Both the position numbers and the translations under genes were made by a program. A DNA stretch of 42,124 nt, from the NCBI GenBank assembly GCA_002708925.1, contig PAPN01000054.1, positions 1 through 42,124 of the forward strand, given 5' to 3'. Below, piece by piece: positions 34,460 to 42,124 of the stretch; positions within the stretch are counted from its first letter, which is position 1, and every line of letters begins with the position of its first letter. Source of the stretch: Paracoccaceae bacterium. GTDB lineage: Bacteria > Pseudomonadota > Alphaproteobacteria > Rhodobacterales > Rhodobacteraceae. The notes beneath the pieces are model-generated. The model had not been told where the DNA came from and ran no database searches. It saw only the letters and a program-made list of their open reading frames with translations.

Positions 34460-35401
34460 ATGAGCAAGCACCGCATCATTATCGATACCGACCCCGGACA
34501 GGACGACGCGGTGGCCATTTTACTGGCGCTGGCCAGCCCCGAAGAGATTGAGGTTCTGGGCATTACTGCTGTGGCGGGCAATGTGCCTTTGGCGTTGACG
34601 CAGTTGAACGCGCGCAAGGTGTGTGAGCTGGCCGGGCGGCCCGATGTGCCTGTGTTTGCGGGGTGCGACCGGCCTTTGGGGCGCGACCTGGTTACGGCGG
34701 AACATGTGCATGGCAAGACCGGGCTGGACGGGCCTGTGTTGCCGGACCCGCAGATGCGCTTGCAAGAGCAGCACGCGGTGGATTTCATCATTGATACGCT
34801 GCGGGCCGCGCCTGCCGGCTCGGTCACGCTGTGCCCATTGGGGCCGTTGACGAATATCGCCATGGCCTTTGAGAAGGCCCCTGATGTCGTGACCCGTGTG
34901 CGCGAGATCGTGCTGATGGGCGGCGCTTATTTCGAGGTGGGCAACATCACCCCCACCGCGGAATTCAACATCTATGTCGATCCTCAGGCGGCGCGGATCG
35001 TGTTCCGTTCAGGTGTGCAGATCACCGTGATGCCGCTGGACGTGACGCATAAGGCGCTGGTCACCCGTGCGCGCAACGATGCCTTTCGCGCGATTGGCAA
35101 CCGGGTTGGCAGGGCCGTGGCCGAAATGACCGATTTCTTCGAGCGTTTCGACAAGGAAAAATACGGCAGCCTGGGGGCCCCCTTGCATGATCCGTGTGTG
35201 ACGGCCTATCTGATCCGGCCCGAGCTGTTCTCGGGGCGGCATATCAATGTGGAAATCGAGACCGGCTCTGAACTGACCATGGGCATGACTGTCGCCGATT
35301 GGTGGCGCGTGACGGGCCGTCCGGCGAATGCGCTGTTCATCGGCGATATTGATGCGGACGGGTTCTTTGCCCTGCTGACAGAACGGCTGGCCCGCCTGTG
35401 A
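34460..35401 (+). CDS. Nucleoside hydrolase (IunH/Rih family)
   Basis: A 313-residue nucleoside N-ribohydrolase that splits nucleosides into base and ribose for salvage. The calcium-binding N-terminal IIIDTDPGQDDAVAI motif is intact, as are MGGAYFEVGNITPTAEFN and the late LHDPCVTAYLI block with the catalytic-pocket His and metal-binding Asp. AGGAG 5 bases before ATG 34460 supports the start over an ATG 51 bases earlier. The stop overlaps the GTG start of the next gene. Base preference (inosine-uridine type or pyrimidine-specific) is not readable. Confidence 0.95.
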   Translation: MSKHRIIIDTDPGQDDAVAILLALASPEEIEVLGITAVAGNVPLALTQLNARKVCELAGRPDVPVFAGCDRPLGRDLVTAEHVHGKTGLDGPVLPDPQMRLQEQHAVDFIIDTLRAAPAGSVTLCPLGPLTNIAMAFEKAPDVVTRVREIVLMGGAYFEVGNITPTAEFNIYVDPQAARIVFRSGVQITVMPLDVTHKALVTRARNDAFRAIGNRVGRAVAEMTDFFERFDKEKYGSLGAPLHDPCVTAYLIRPELFSGRHINVEIETGSELTMGMTVADWWRVTGRPANALFIGDIDADGFFALLTERLARL

Positions 35402-35844
35402 CCGCGCTGCATCTGGCCCGCCCCGAGGATCTGGACCGGCTTTTGCCTCTGGCCGGGGCGTTTCATGCCGAATTGGCCCTGCCCACCGACGACACCACCC
35501 GCCGCGCCGGTCTGGTTCCGCTGCTGGAGGGCTCGCCCCATGGGGTGGCCTATCTGATCGGGCCGCAAAAGGCGCCCATCGGCTATGTGGTGATCTGTTT
35601 CGGCTGGTCGGTGGAATTCGGCGGCATGGATGGGTTTGTGGATGAAATCTATATCCGTCCCGGCGTCCGCGGGCGCGGCATCGGATCCGAGGTGCTGACC
35701 GCCCTGCCCAAAGCGCTGGCCGGGGCCGGGTTGAAGGCCCTGCATCTGGAAGTCCGGACCGAGGACAGGCGCACCCGCGCATTCTATGAAAAGCTGCATT
35801 TTAAGCTGCGCGACGGCTATGCGCTGATGACGCTCAGACCATAG
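35398..35844 (+). CDS. GNAT family N-acetyltransferase
   Basis: A 148-residue acetyltransferase of the GNAT fold. The acetyl-CoA-binding motif A is visible as YIRPGVRGRGIGSEVL (RxxGxG), followed by a helix and LHLEVRTEDRRTRAFYEKLHF, the usual motif B region. It begins with GTG at 35398, overlapping the nucleoside hydrolase stop as GTGA, so the two are translationally coupled. The acceptor is unknown. Confidence 0.92.
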   Translation: MTALHLARPEDLDRLLPLAGAFHAELALPTDDTTRRAGLVPLLEGSPHGVAYLIGPQKAPIGYVVICFGWSVEFGGMDGFVDEIYIRPGVRGRGIGSEVLTALPKALAGAGLKALHLEVRTEDRRTRAFYEKLHFKLRDGYALMTLRP

Positions 35845-35884
35845 CCCCATTGCCCTGCCGCGATTGCACGTTAAGTTGGCGTTC

Positions 35885-37306
35885 ATGACTTTCTCGATCC
35901 CGTTTCAGAACAGCTATGTCACCCTGCCTCAGCGGTTTTACGCGCGGCAGGCCCCGGCCCCTGTGGCCGCCCCGCAGTTGATCGCGTTCAACCACGATCT
36001 GGCGCGCGATCTGGGCATCGCGCCGGGCGCGGAGCCGGATATGGCGCAGGTTTTCGCGGGCAATATCGTTCCCGATGGGGCCGAGCCCCTGGCCCAGGCC
36101 TATGCGGGCCACCAATTCGGCGGGTTTTCCCCGCAGCTGGGCGACGGGCGCGCCATTTTGCTGGGCGAGGTGATCGACACCCACGGCCAGCGCCGTGACA
36201 TCCAGCTAAAGGGCGCGGGGCGCACGCCGTTTTCGCGCCGGGGCGACGGGCGGGCCTGGCTGGGGCCGGTGCTGCGCGAATATGTCCTGTCCGAGGCCAT
36301 GTATGCTCTGGGTGTGCCCACCACCCGCGCCCTGGCCGCCACTCTGACCGGAGAGCGCGTGCAGCGCGAACGCGGCCTGCCCGGCGCTGTGCTGACCCGC
36401 GTGGCCGCCAGCCACATCCGGGTGGGCACCTTCGAATATTTCGCCGCCCGCCGCGATGTGGACGCAGTGCAGCAGTTGTTCACCTATACCCGAGACCGGC
36501 ATTACCCGGATGCCGAAACCCCGCTGGAGATGCTGCAACAGGTGATCGCGCGGCAGGTGTCCTTGGTGACGCATTGGCTGTCTTTGGGGTTTATCCACGG
36601 GGTGATGAATACCGATAACACGGCGCTTTCGGGCGAGACGATCGACTATGGCCCCGCAGCCTATATGGACAGGTATCATCCGGTCACCGTCTATTCCTCG
36701 ATCGACCGGCAGGGGCGCTATGCCTATGATAACCAAGCCAATATTCTGGCGTGGAACATGGCTCAGCTGGCGACATCCCTGGTGCCGCTGATGCCCGATA
36801 CCGATGCGGCCGTGCAGGATTTCACCGCTGCGATCCACGCGATGGGCGATCAGATCAAGGCTCAGTGGCTGGCCCGGTTCGGCCGCAAGATCGGTCTGGA
36901 AAACGCGCAGGCCGAGGACGAGCCGCTGATCTCGGATCTGCTGACCCTGATGGCCGACGGGCAGGCCGATTTCACCAATACCTTCCGCGCCCTGGCCACC
37001 GGGACGGCGCCGCGCGACCAGTTCACCGACCCTGCGGCCTTCGATCTTTGGGCGCAAAAATGGGCAGCGCGGCTGGAATCCGAGACCGATCCGCAGGCCG
37101 TGATGCGCGCCGTCAACCCGGCCTTTATCCCGCGCAATCATCGCATCGAGCAGATGATCCAGGCCGCCGAAGCGGGCGATTTCGCACCCTTCCACCGGCT
37201 GAACACGGTTCTGGCGCAGCCCTACACGGATCAGCCTCAGGCGCAGGATCTGACCCGTCCGCCGCTGCCCTCGGAAGTGGTGGAACAGACATTCTGCGGC
37301 ACCTAA
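35885..37306 (+). CDS. selO: Protein adenylyltransferase SelO (YdiU family)
   Basis: A 473-residue pseudokinase-fold enzyme that transfers AMP to proteins and is linked to oxidative stress. Family blocks include AGHQFGGFSPQLGDGRAILLGE, IQLKGAGRTPFSRRGDGRA, HGVMNTDNTALSGETIDYGPAAYMD (the metal and catalytic region), and NPAFIPRNH. The C-terminus ends with TFCGT, a Cys where some eukaryotic members carry selenocysteine. ATG 35885 is preferred over ATG 35864 because similarity starts at once. It follows the GNAT gene by 40 bases and converges with the DMT transporter, leaving 4 bases between stops. Confidence 0.95.
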   Translation: MTFSIPFQNSYVTLPQRFYARQAPAPVAAPQLIAFNHDLARDLGIAPGAEPDMAQVFAGNIVPDGAEPLAQAYAGHQFGGFSPQLGDGRAILLGEVIDTHGQRRDIQLKGAGRTPFSRRGDGRAWLGPVLREYVLSEAMYALGVPTTRALAATLTGERVQRERGLPGAVLTRVAASHIRVGTFEYFAARRDVDAVQQLFTYTRDRHYPDAETPLEMLQQVIARQVSLVTHWLSLGFIHGVMNTDNTALSGETIDYGPAAYMDRYHPVTVYSSIDRQGRYAYDNQANILAWNMAQLATSLVPLMPDTDAAVQDFTAAIHAMGDQIKAQWLARFGRKIGLENAQAEDEPLISDLLTLMADGQADFTNTFRALATGTAPRDQFTDPAAFDLWAQKWAARLESETDPQAVMRAVNPAFIPRNHRIEQMIQAAEAGDFAPFHRLNTVLAQPYTDQPQAQDLTRPPLPSEVVEQTFCGT

Positions 37307-37310
37307 CCCC

Positions 37311-38186
37311 CTAGCGGCGGTTAATCAGCACGATCCCCAGCGCCACCAGCGCCATTGCGCCCAGAATGTTCAGGCCCAGCGGCTCGGACAGGATCAACCA
37401 GCCCAAAATCACGCTGAGCACCGGGGTCAGAAAGGCAAAACTGGCCACCCCCGCCGCCGGGTAGATGCCCAGCAAAAACACCCAGAACAGGAACCCGAAA
37501 CTGGCCACGGCAACGATCTGATACGCCAGCCCGACCAGATGCCACAGCCCCGGATCCCGGAGCAGCGGCCCGAACAGAGGCGACAGTGCCAGCAAAATCA
37601 CCGCCGAGACCGCCAGTTGCCAGAACAGCTGCATCTCGGGCGGCTCAGAGGCCAGTTTCGTCAACCGCAGCGTCAGCGCAATCCCCGCCCAGCCAAAGGC
37701 CCCGGCCAGCGCGGCCAGATCGCCGATCAGGCTGGCCGCGCCGCCGCGTTGCCCCATCAGAACCAGCCCAACGCCCCCCATCGCCAGAGCCAACCCCAGG
37801 GTTTTAAGCGGGGTCAGACGCTCGTTCGGCAGCAGGAAATGCGCCGCAACCGACAGCACTACCGGCATCGAATAAAACAACAAAGAGGCGTGGGAAACCC
37901 GCGTATGATCCAGCGCCCAGAACAGGGCCACGAACTCGAACGCAAAAAGCGCGCCCAGCAGCAGCCCCGGCCCCAGCGTCCCCGGCCGCATCCGCACAGG
38001 TATGGCCCGCAGACGCATCCAGATCAGCAGCACCACCAGCGCACCGACCGAGCGCACCCCCGCCATGAACACCGGCTGGAATCCGTCATTGCCCAGCTTT
38101 ACCACCACCTGATTAAAGGCCAGCAGCACGCCGAATCCAATCAGCGAGACAGCCCCGAAACTGTCAATCTTGTCTTTGCGCTCCAT
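37311..38186 (-). CDS. DMT superfamily transporter (EamA domains)
   Basis: A 291-residue membrane protein with about ten hydrophobic segments arranged as two EamA repeats. The FEFVALFWALDHTRVSHASLLFYSMPVVL stretch in the first half and LLGIYPAAGVASFAFLTPVLSVILGWLILSEPLG in the second, quoted only in part as WALDHTRVSHA and SFAFLTPVLSV, are typical of drug/metabolite exporters. Substrate is not predictable. The gene is transcribed after the YjdF-like gene on the same strand, 41 bases apart. Confidence 0.93.
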   Translation of the reverse strand: MERKDKIDSFGAVSLIGFGVLLAFNQVVVKLGNDGFQPVFMAGVRSVGALVVLLIWMRLRAIPVRMRPGTLGPGLLLGALFAFEFVALFWALDHTRVSHASLLFYSMPVVLSVAAHFLLPNERLTPLKTLGLALAMGGVGLVLMGQRGGAASLIGDLAALAGAFGWAGIALTLRLTKLASEPPEMQLFWQLAVSAVILLALSPLFGPLLRDPGLWHLVGLAYQIVAVASFGFLFWVFLLGIYPAAGVASFAFLTPVLSVILGWLILSEPLGLNILGAMALVALGIVLINRR

Positions 38187-38227
38187 CCGCGCAGATGAGG
38201 CCGGAACGCGCGCGCCGTCAATCCGAT

Positions 38228-38863
38228 TTATTTGCGAAAACGCTGGAACAGCCTGGGATTTCTGCGGACGAATTCATCAATCATGCCCATCGGGCCCCGG
38301 TCTGCCTGCCACTTGAGGTACAAAAACCCCGAGGCCGCCCCCACCAGCGCCCCCAGCGTATCGACGATCAGGTCTCCCATTGTGTCCAGCAGGCCCGATT
38401 TTTGCATATTCAGACCGAAACTCTGATCCATGGCGAATTCGAAAATCTCCCATAGGGCGCCGACGGCCAGCGCGAAACAGAAGGCGAAAAAAGCCATGGC
38501 CGAGGGCGGCGCGGCAAATCTGTCCCCCTGGAACATGATGAAAACCAACACGAATCCGATCAGGCCGAAACCCACCGCGCTGCCGCCATGCATGGCGATG
38601 TCCCACCACCAGAATCGGGTGTAGAAATCGAACACCTCGCCCAGGAACAGCGTGCCTGCGATAAACAGCACGATCGCGGCCATGAAACTAGGAGGAACAC
38701 GAACCTCGGCCCAGCGGGCCAGCCATAGCGGCGCCATCGACAAGGCCATCGTCAGAAAGGCGACAAAGGCCAGGCTCCAGCGTGTGCTGAGCAGCGCCCC
38801 TGCCGCCAGAAGCAGCAGCAACACCCAGATGATCCGCACCAGCCATGTTTGTTCGCGCAACAT
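38228..38863 (-). CDS. Multipass membrane protein, YjdF/DUF2238-like
   Basis: A 211-residue integral membrane protein with about six hydrophobic segments. The WWWDIAMHGGSAVGFGLIGF motif and the ALWEIFEFAMDQ stretch, followed by DTMGDLIVDTLGALVGA, match the pattern of YjdF-like (DUF2238) proteins in which a His-containing segment and a Trp-Glu segment are conserved. Function is unknown. ATG 38863 is chosen because the longer frame to 38929 overlaps the divergent endonuclease-family gene. The two genes diverge with only 38 bases between starts. Confidence 0.8.
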   Translation of the reverse strand: MLREQTWLVRIIWVLLLLLAAGALLSTRWSLAFVAFLTMALSMAPLWLARWAEVRVPPSFMAAIVLFIAGTLFLGEVFDFYTRFWWWDIAMHGGSAVGFGLIGFVLVFIMFQGDRFAAPPSAMAFFAFCFALAVGALWEIFEFAMDQSFGLNMQKSGLLDTMGDLIVDTLGALVGAASGFLYLKWQADRGPMGMIDEFVRRNPRLFQRFRK

Positions 38864-38901
38864 CGCGTGACATCCCTTTTGCGCCGTGGTGATATCCCCA
38901 G

Positions 38902-39600
38902 ATGACCGCATCTTCGCTAAGAATTGCAAGCTACAACCTACAAAAATGCGTCGGAATGGACTTGCGCAGACGCCCGGATCGGACGTTGCGGGTGATCAAT
39001 GCGATCGGCGCGCAGGTGATCGCCCTGCAAGAGGCCGACAAGCGCCTGCCCCCGCGCCCGGCCGCCCTGCCCCACGCAATGATCGAGGATGACGGCTGGC
39101 AGATCCTGCCTTTCGGTCAGCCCGGAGGCTCTCTGGGTTGGCACGGCAATGCGATGCTGGTGCGGCCAGGGGTGCGGCTGCTGCACACAGCGCATCTGGA
39201 TCTGCCGGGGCTGGAGCCGCGCGGCGCGATCCGGGCCGATCTGCACACGCCTCTGGGGCCGCTGCGGGTGGTCGGCGCGCATCTGGGACTGGTGCGGCGC
39301 TGGCGGCTGATGCAGATCAGCGCGATTGCCCGTCATCTGGCGGCGCTGCGGCCAATGCCCACCGTGCTGGCCGCCGATCTGAACGAATGGGGCTCGGTCG
39401 CGGCGCTGGATCATGCCGCGCGCGGCCTGCGTTTTGTGCCCACCCCCAGAAGCTTTCCCGCATTGCAGCCTTTGGGGCGGCTGGACCGTTTCGCGCTCTC
39501 GCCCGAGCTGCGCGCCCTCGCCACCGGCGTTCAGCTGGCGCAACCGGCCCGCGTGGCCAGCGATCATCTGCCGGTCTGGGTGGATCTGGCCCTTGCGTGA
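38902..39600 (+). CDS. Endonuclease/exonuclease/phosphatase family protein
   Basis: A 232-residue metal-dependent phosphoesterase-fold protein. Catalytic motifs are visible in order: ASYNLQK, ALQEADKR with the metal-binding Glu (about 44), VVGAHLGL, LAADLNEWG with Asp and Asn, and the C-terminal VASDHLPVWV with Asp-His. Such proteins cut nucleic acids or phospholipids; which is not readable. No signal peptide is seen. The antiporter gene begins 58 bases downstream. Confidence 0.93.
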   Translation: MTASSLRIASYNLQKCVGMDLRRRPDRTLRVINAIGAQVIALQEADKRLPPRPAALPHAMIEDDGWQILPFGQPGGSLGWHGNAMLVRPGVRLLHTAHLDLPGLEPRGAIRADLHTPLGPLRVVGAHLGLVRRWRLMQISAIARHLAALRPMPTVLAADLNEWGSVAALDHAARGLRFVPTPRSFPALQPLGRLDRFALSPELRALATGVQLAQPARVASDHLPVWVDLALA

Positions 39601-39658
39601 CGGCTTCTCGGGCGGGGCAATCCATGCTAGCGCTGGGGGAACAGTTACAGGATTTCCC

Positions 39659-40918
39659 ATGAATTTGCTTCAGATTACCTCGCTTTTGATCGTCCTGGCC
39701 GGAGCCTTCGGCGCGATCAATTACCTTTTCTTGAAATTGCCCTCGGCGATCGGGATTTTGGTGGTCTCGCTTCTGGCCTCATTGGCGGTGCTGGGGCTGG
39801 ATTTGCTTTGGCCCGGTCTGCACATGGCCGATACGGCGCGCAGCCTGGTGCTGGGGATCGACTTCTCTGATGCGCTGCTGGAGGGGATGCTGGGCCTGCT
39901 ATTGTTCGCTGGCGCGCTGCATGTGAAACTGGCCGATCTGCGCGCCCAGTGGAAGGTGGTGGTGCTGATGGCCACGCTGGGCGTGGGGCTGTCCACCGCC
40001 ATTGTCGGCGTCGGGTTCAGCTGGATCACCGGGATGCCGCTGATGGTGGCGCTGGTGTTCGGCTCGTTGATCTCGCCCACCGATCCGGTGGCGGTGATGG
40101 GCGTGCTGCGCCAGGCCAGTCTGCGCAAATCGCTGGAGACAAAGATCGCGGGCGAATCGCTGTTCAACGACGGGGTGGGCTATGTCGTTTATCTGGTGCT
40201 GGTGGCGATGGTGTTCCCGGCCGTCGGCGCGCATGGCGATAACCACGGCAATGAGGTGGAATTCGCCGCGGTTCTGTTCATCCAAGAGGCCTTTGGCGGG
40301 GCGCTGCTAGGCATTGTTCTGGGCTGGCTGGTGTTCCGCGTGATGCGGCTGATTGACGACTACTCGCTTGAGGTGCTGCTGACCCTGGGCCTGGCCTTCG
40401 GCGGCTATGAGCTGGCGGTGTGGCTGCATGTTTCGGCGCCGATCATGGCGGTCTGCGCGGGGCTGCTGATCGGCGACATCGGCGCCAAGCACGGCATGTC
40501 CGAACAGACCCGCAACTATGTCGATGCCTTCTGGAAACTGGTGGATGAGATCCTGAACGCGGTGCTGTTCCTGCTGATCGGATTCGAGGTCTTCGCCGTT
40601 GCCTTTGATGCCTCGTATCTGACGGCGGGCGTGCTGGCGATCGCGCTGGCGCTGGTGGCGCGGCTGGCGGCTGTGGCGGTGCCGGTCTATCTGCTGGGCG
40701 GGCCGCGCCAGTTTGGCCCCGGCGTGGTGCCGATCATGACCTGGGGCGGGCTGAAGGGCGGCATCTCTGTCGCGCTGGCCCTGTCCCTGCCCGAGAACGA
40801 ATGGAAACCGCTGATCCTGACGGCCACCTATATCGTGGTGGTGTTCTCGATCATCGTGCAGGGGCTAAGCGTGGGCAGGCTGGCCGCCAAGGTCGGGCGC
40901 GAGCCGGGGCTGGTCTGA
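39659..40918 (+). CDS. CPA1-type cation/proton antiporter
   Basis: A 419-residue monovalent cation/proton antiporter of the CPA1 group with about 12 membrane segments. Conserved parts are FGSLISPTDPVAVMGVLR, ESLFNDGVGYVVYLVL with the ion-binding Asn-Asp pair, and MTWGGLKGGISVALALSLP near the C-terminus. It exchanges sodium or potassium for protons, useful for a marine organism. ATG 39659 is used; the open frame upstream to 39413 is a shadow. The stop overlaps the next gene as TGATG. Confidence 0.95.
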   Translation: MNLLQITSLLIVLAGAFGAINYLFLKLPSAIGILVVSLLASLAVLGLDLLWPGLHMADTARSLVLGIDFSDALLEGMLGLLLFAGALHVKLADLRAQWKVVVLMATLGVGLSTAIVGVGFSWITGMPLMVALVFGSLISPTDPVAVMGVLRQASLRKSLETKIAGESLFNDGVGYVVYLVLVAMVFPAVGAHGDNHGNEVEFAAVLFIQEAFGGALLGIVLGWLVFRVMRLIDDYSLEVLLTLGLAFGGYELAVWLHVSAPIMAVCAGLLIGDIGAKHGMSEQTRNYVDAFWKLVDEILNAVLFLLIGFEVFAVAFDASYLTAGVLAIALALVARLAAVAVPVYLLGGPRQFGPGVVPIMTWGGLKGGISVALALSLPENEWKPLILTATYIVVVFSIIVQGLSVGRLAAKVGREPGLV

Positions 40919-41454
40919 TGCCGCGCTGGCTGATCCTGTTGCGCGGCGTCAATGTCGGCGGCAAGGGCAAGCTGCCAATGGCCGAGCTGCGCGCCGCCCT
41001 GCCCCAAATCGGTGCGCAGACTGTCCGCAGCTATATCCAGTCGGGCAACCTGCTGTTCGACCATACGGAAACCGACGCCGCCACGCTGGCCCACAGGGTC
41101 ACAGAGCTGATCCAGACGCATTTCGGCTTTGCGCCGTCCGCGCTGGCCCTGCGGTCCGACGATCTAGACAGCCTGCTGGCCGCCCTACCCGATCCGGGGC
41201 CCATTCCACCCAATCAGGTCTATCTCTACCTAAGCGACCGTGCCCTGCCCGCCGATCTGCCGGCCACGCTGGCCCGTTTTTGCACAGCGGGCGAAACCCT
41301 GCACCTGCTGCCCCGCGCGCTGGCGGTGCTGGCGCCCAACGGGATTGGCCGCTCGAAACTGGCCGGCCCGCTTGAGCGCACCCTGCCCGCCGCCACAACG
41401 GCCCGGAACCTCAACACCCTGCGCAAGCTGCAATCCCTGGCACAGTCTTCATGA
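40918..41454 (+). CDS. DUF1697 family protein
   Basis: A 178-residue protein of the DUF1697 family, marked by LLRGVNVGGKGKLPMAELR at the N-terminus, YIQSGNLLF near residue 40 and GIGRSKLAGPLERTLPAATTARNLNTL at the end (cited here by its TTARNLNT core). No activity is established. It overlaps the antiporter stop by one base (TGATG) and the PhzF-family start by ATGA, so the three genes form one transcription unit. Confidence 0.92.
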   Translation: MPRWLILLRGVNVGGKGKLPMAELRAALPQIGAQTVRSYIQSGNLLFDHTETDAATLAHRVTELIQTHFGFAPSALALRSDDLDSLLAALPDPGPIPPNQVYLYLSDRALPADLPATLARFCTAGETLHLLPRALAVLAPNGIGRSKLAGPLERTLPAATTARNLNTLRKLQSLAQSS

Positions 41455-42124
41455 CCCGATACCTTGTCCTTGATGTCTTTACCGATCAGCCCTTTGGCGG
41501 CAATCAACTGGCGGTGATCCCCGATGCGCGCGCCCTGCCCCAGGCCCGGCTGCAACAGATCGCGCGCGAGTTCAATTTCTCGGAAACCACCTTTGTTTAT
41601 CCGCCGCGCGATCCGGCCCATACGGCGCGGGTACGGATTTTTACTCCGACAATGGAAATCCCCTTTGCCGGGCATCCCACGATCGGCACCGCCGTGGCGC
41701 TGGCGCAGATGGGGCATGGCCCGGAGATGATGCTAGAGCTGGGCATCGGCCCGCTGCGCGCCCATGCCACCGAAGGGGCGGCGCGGTTCACCACCTCGGC
41801 ACCGCTGCAAATTCTGGCCCAGCCAGAGCCCGCCCTGGTGGCCCGCGCGCTTGGCCTGCCCGGTGCGGCGCTCAGGCCAGAGACACATGCGCCGGCGCTG
41901 GCCAGCCTGGGGCTGCCCTTTGTTCTGACCGAACTGACGGACCGAGAGGCCCTGTCGCGGATTGTCACGGATAGCGCGGCCTTCCGCGAGGGTGCGGCGC
42001 GCTACCCCGGCGCGCTGGATTTCGCGATCATGGCCTATGTGCGCGAAGGCCAGACGGTGCACGCCCGTATGTTTGCCCCGCTGGACAACATACCCGAGGA
42101 TCCGGCCACCGGCAGCGCGGCGGC
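41451..42124 (+). CDS. PhzF family isomerase/epimerase (3' end cut off by window edge)
   Basis: The first 224 codons of a PhzF-family protein; the family is about 260-300 residues, so the last quarter or so is missing. Family motifs are FGGNQLAVI (15-23), FSETTFV with the catalytic Glu45, FAGHPTIGTA (about 73-82), and the late EDPATGSAA. Relatives isomerise phenazine precursors or epimerise diaminopimelate-like compounds, but most bacterial copies, including this one with no phenazine genes near, have unknown substrates. Start ATG 41451 overlaps DUF1697. Confidence 0.93.
   Translation, partial: MTRYLVLDVFTDQPFGGNQLAVIPDARALPQARLQQIAREFNFSETTFVYPPRDPAHTARVRIFTPTMEIPFAGHPTIGTAVALAQMGHGPEMMLELGIGPLRAHATEGAARFTTSAPLQILAQPEPALVARALGLPGAALRPETHAPALASLGLPFVLTELTDREALSRIVTDSAAFREGAARYPGALDFAIMAYVREGQTVHARMFAPLDNIPEDPATGSAA

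Noticed and set aside
1..42124. Mobile element, prophage, CRISPR or defence system
   Set aside because: No transposase, integrase, phage structural, Cas, restriction or toxin-antitoxin gene was recognised, and no direct-repeat array or target-site duplication was noticed.

Overview
The window looks like chromosome of a marine-type alphaproteobacterium of the Rhodobacteraceae (Roseobacter group). The evidence is high GC with GC-rich third codon positions, gene neighbourhoods typical of that family (prfA-prmC, a DUF4167 gene, pepA-holC, lptFG), a DmdB-like acyl-CoA ligase and many ATGA/GTGA-coupled genes. No rRNA, tRNA, CRISPR array, insertion sequence, phage gene or other mobile element was seen. 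Coding density is very high, and the only gene-poor stretch over 300 bases is 12406-12764.

Region 1 (1-9750, minus strand) is one long, tightly packed operon. Transcription runs from 9750 toward the left edge: PotA-type ATPase, two Pot-type permeases, a polyamine-type binding protein, a nitrilase-superfamily amidase resembling 5-aminovaleramidase (DavA), a class III omega-aminotransferase, an FMO-type flavin monooxygenase, a RidA-family protein, a DUF1028 protein and an aldehyde dehydrogenase cut by the window edge. Together they read as uptake and stepwise catabolism of a polyamine or basic amino-acid-derived amine or amide. A divergent LuxR-type regulator (9834-10625) shares a short promoter region holding a perfect 16-bp palindrome. 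This is the best candidate here for a poorly described system.

Region 2 (10626-19000) holds mostly independent genes: the DmdB-like ligase with a strong terminator, a structured intergenic stretch with a 35-codon small ORF, a TfoX C-terminal-domain protein, ndk, an ABC-F ATPase, a MarC-family membrane protein, a membrane-anchored retropepsin-like protease, and the convergent pepA-holC pair.

Region 3 (19108-26554, plus strand) is an outer-membrane biogenesis operon, lptF-lptG-lptD-surA-pdxA-rsmA, with nearly every junction overlapping. The start of lptD is broken by an apparent one-base deficit in a C run. A second one-base deficit breaks the C-terminus of the convergent DUF4167 gene. Both could be assembly errors.

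Region 4 (27431-34321) contains prfA-prmC (minus), a small secreted cysteine-containing protein, a DUF1499 protein, an M20 amidohydrolase-agmatinase pair (minus), mazG, and an iron(III)-type periplasmic binding protein gene preceded by two TGA-N9-TCA motifs. Region 5 (34460-42124) contains a nucleoside hydrolase, a GNAT acetyltransferase, selO, a DMT-family transporter, a YjdF-like membrane protein, an endonuclease/exonuclease/phosphatase-family protein, a CPA1-type cation/proton antiporter, a DUF1697 protein and a PhzF-family protein cut by the right edge.
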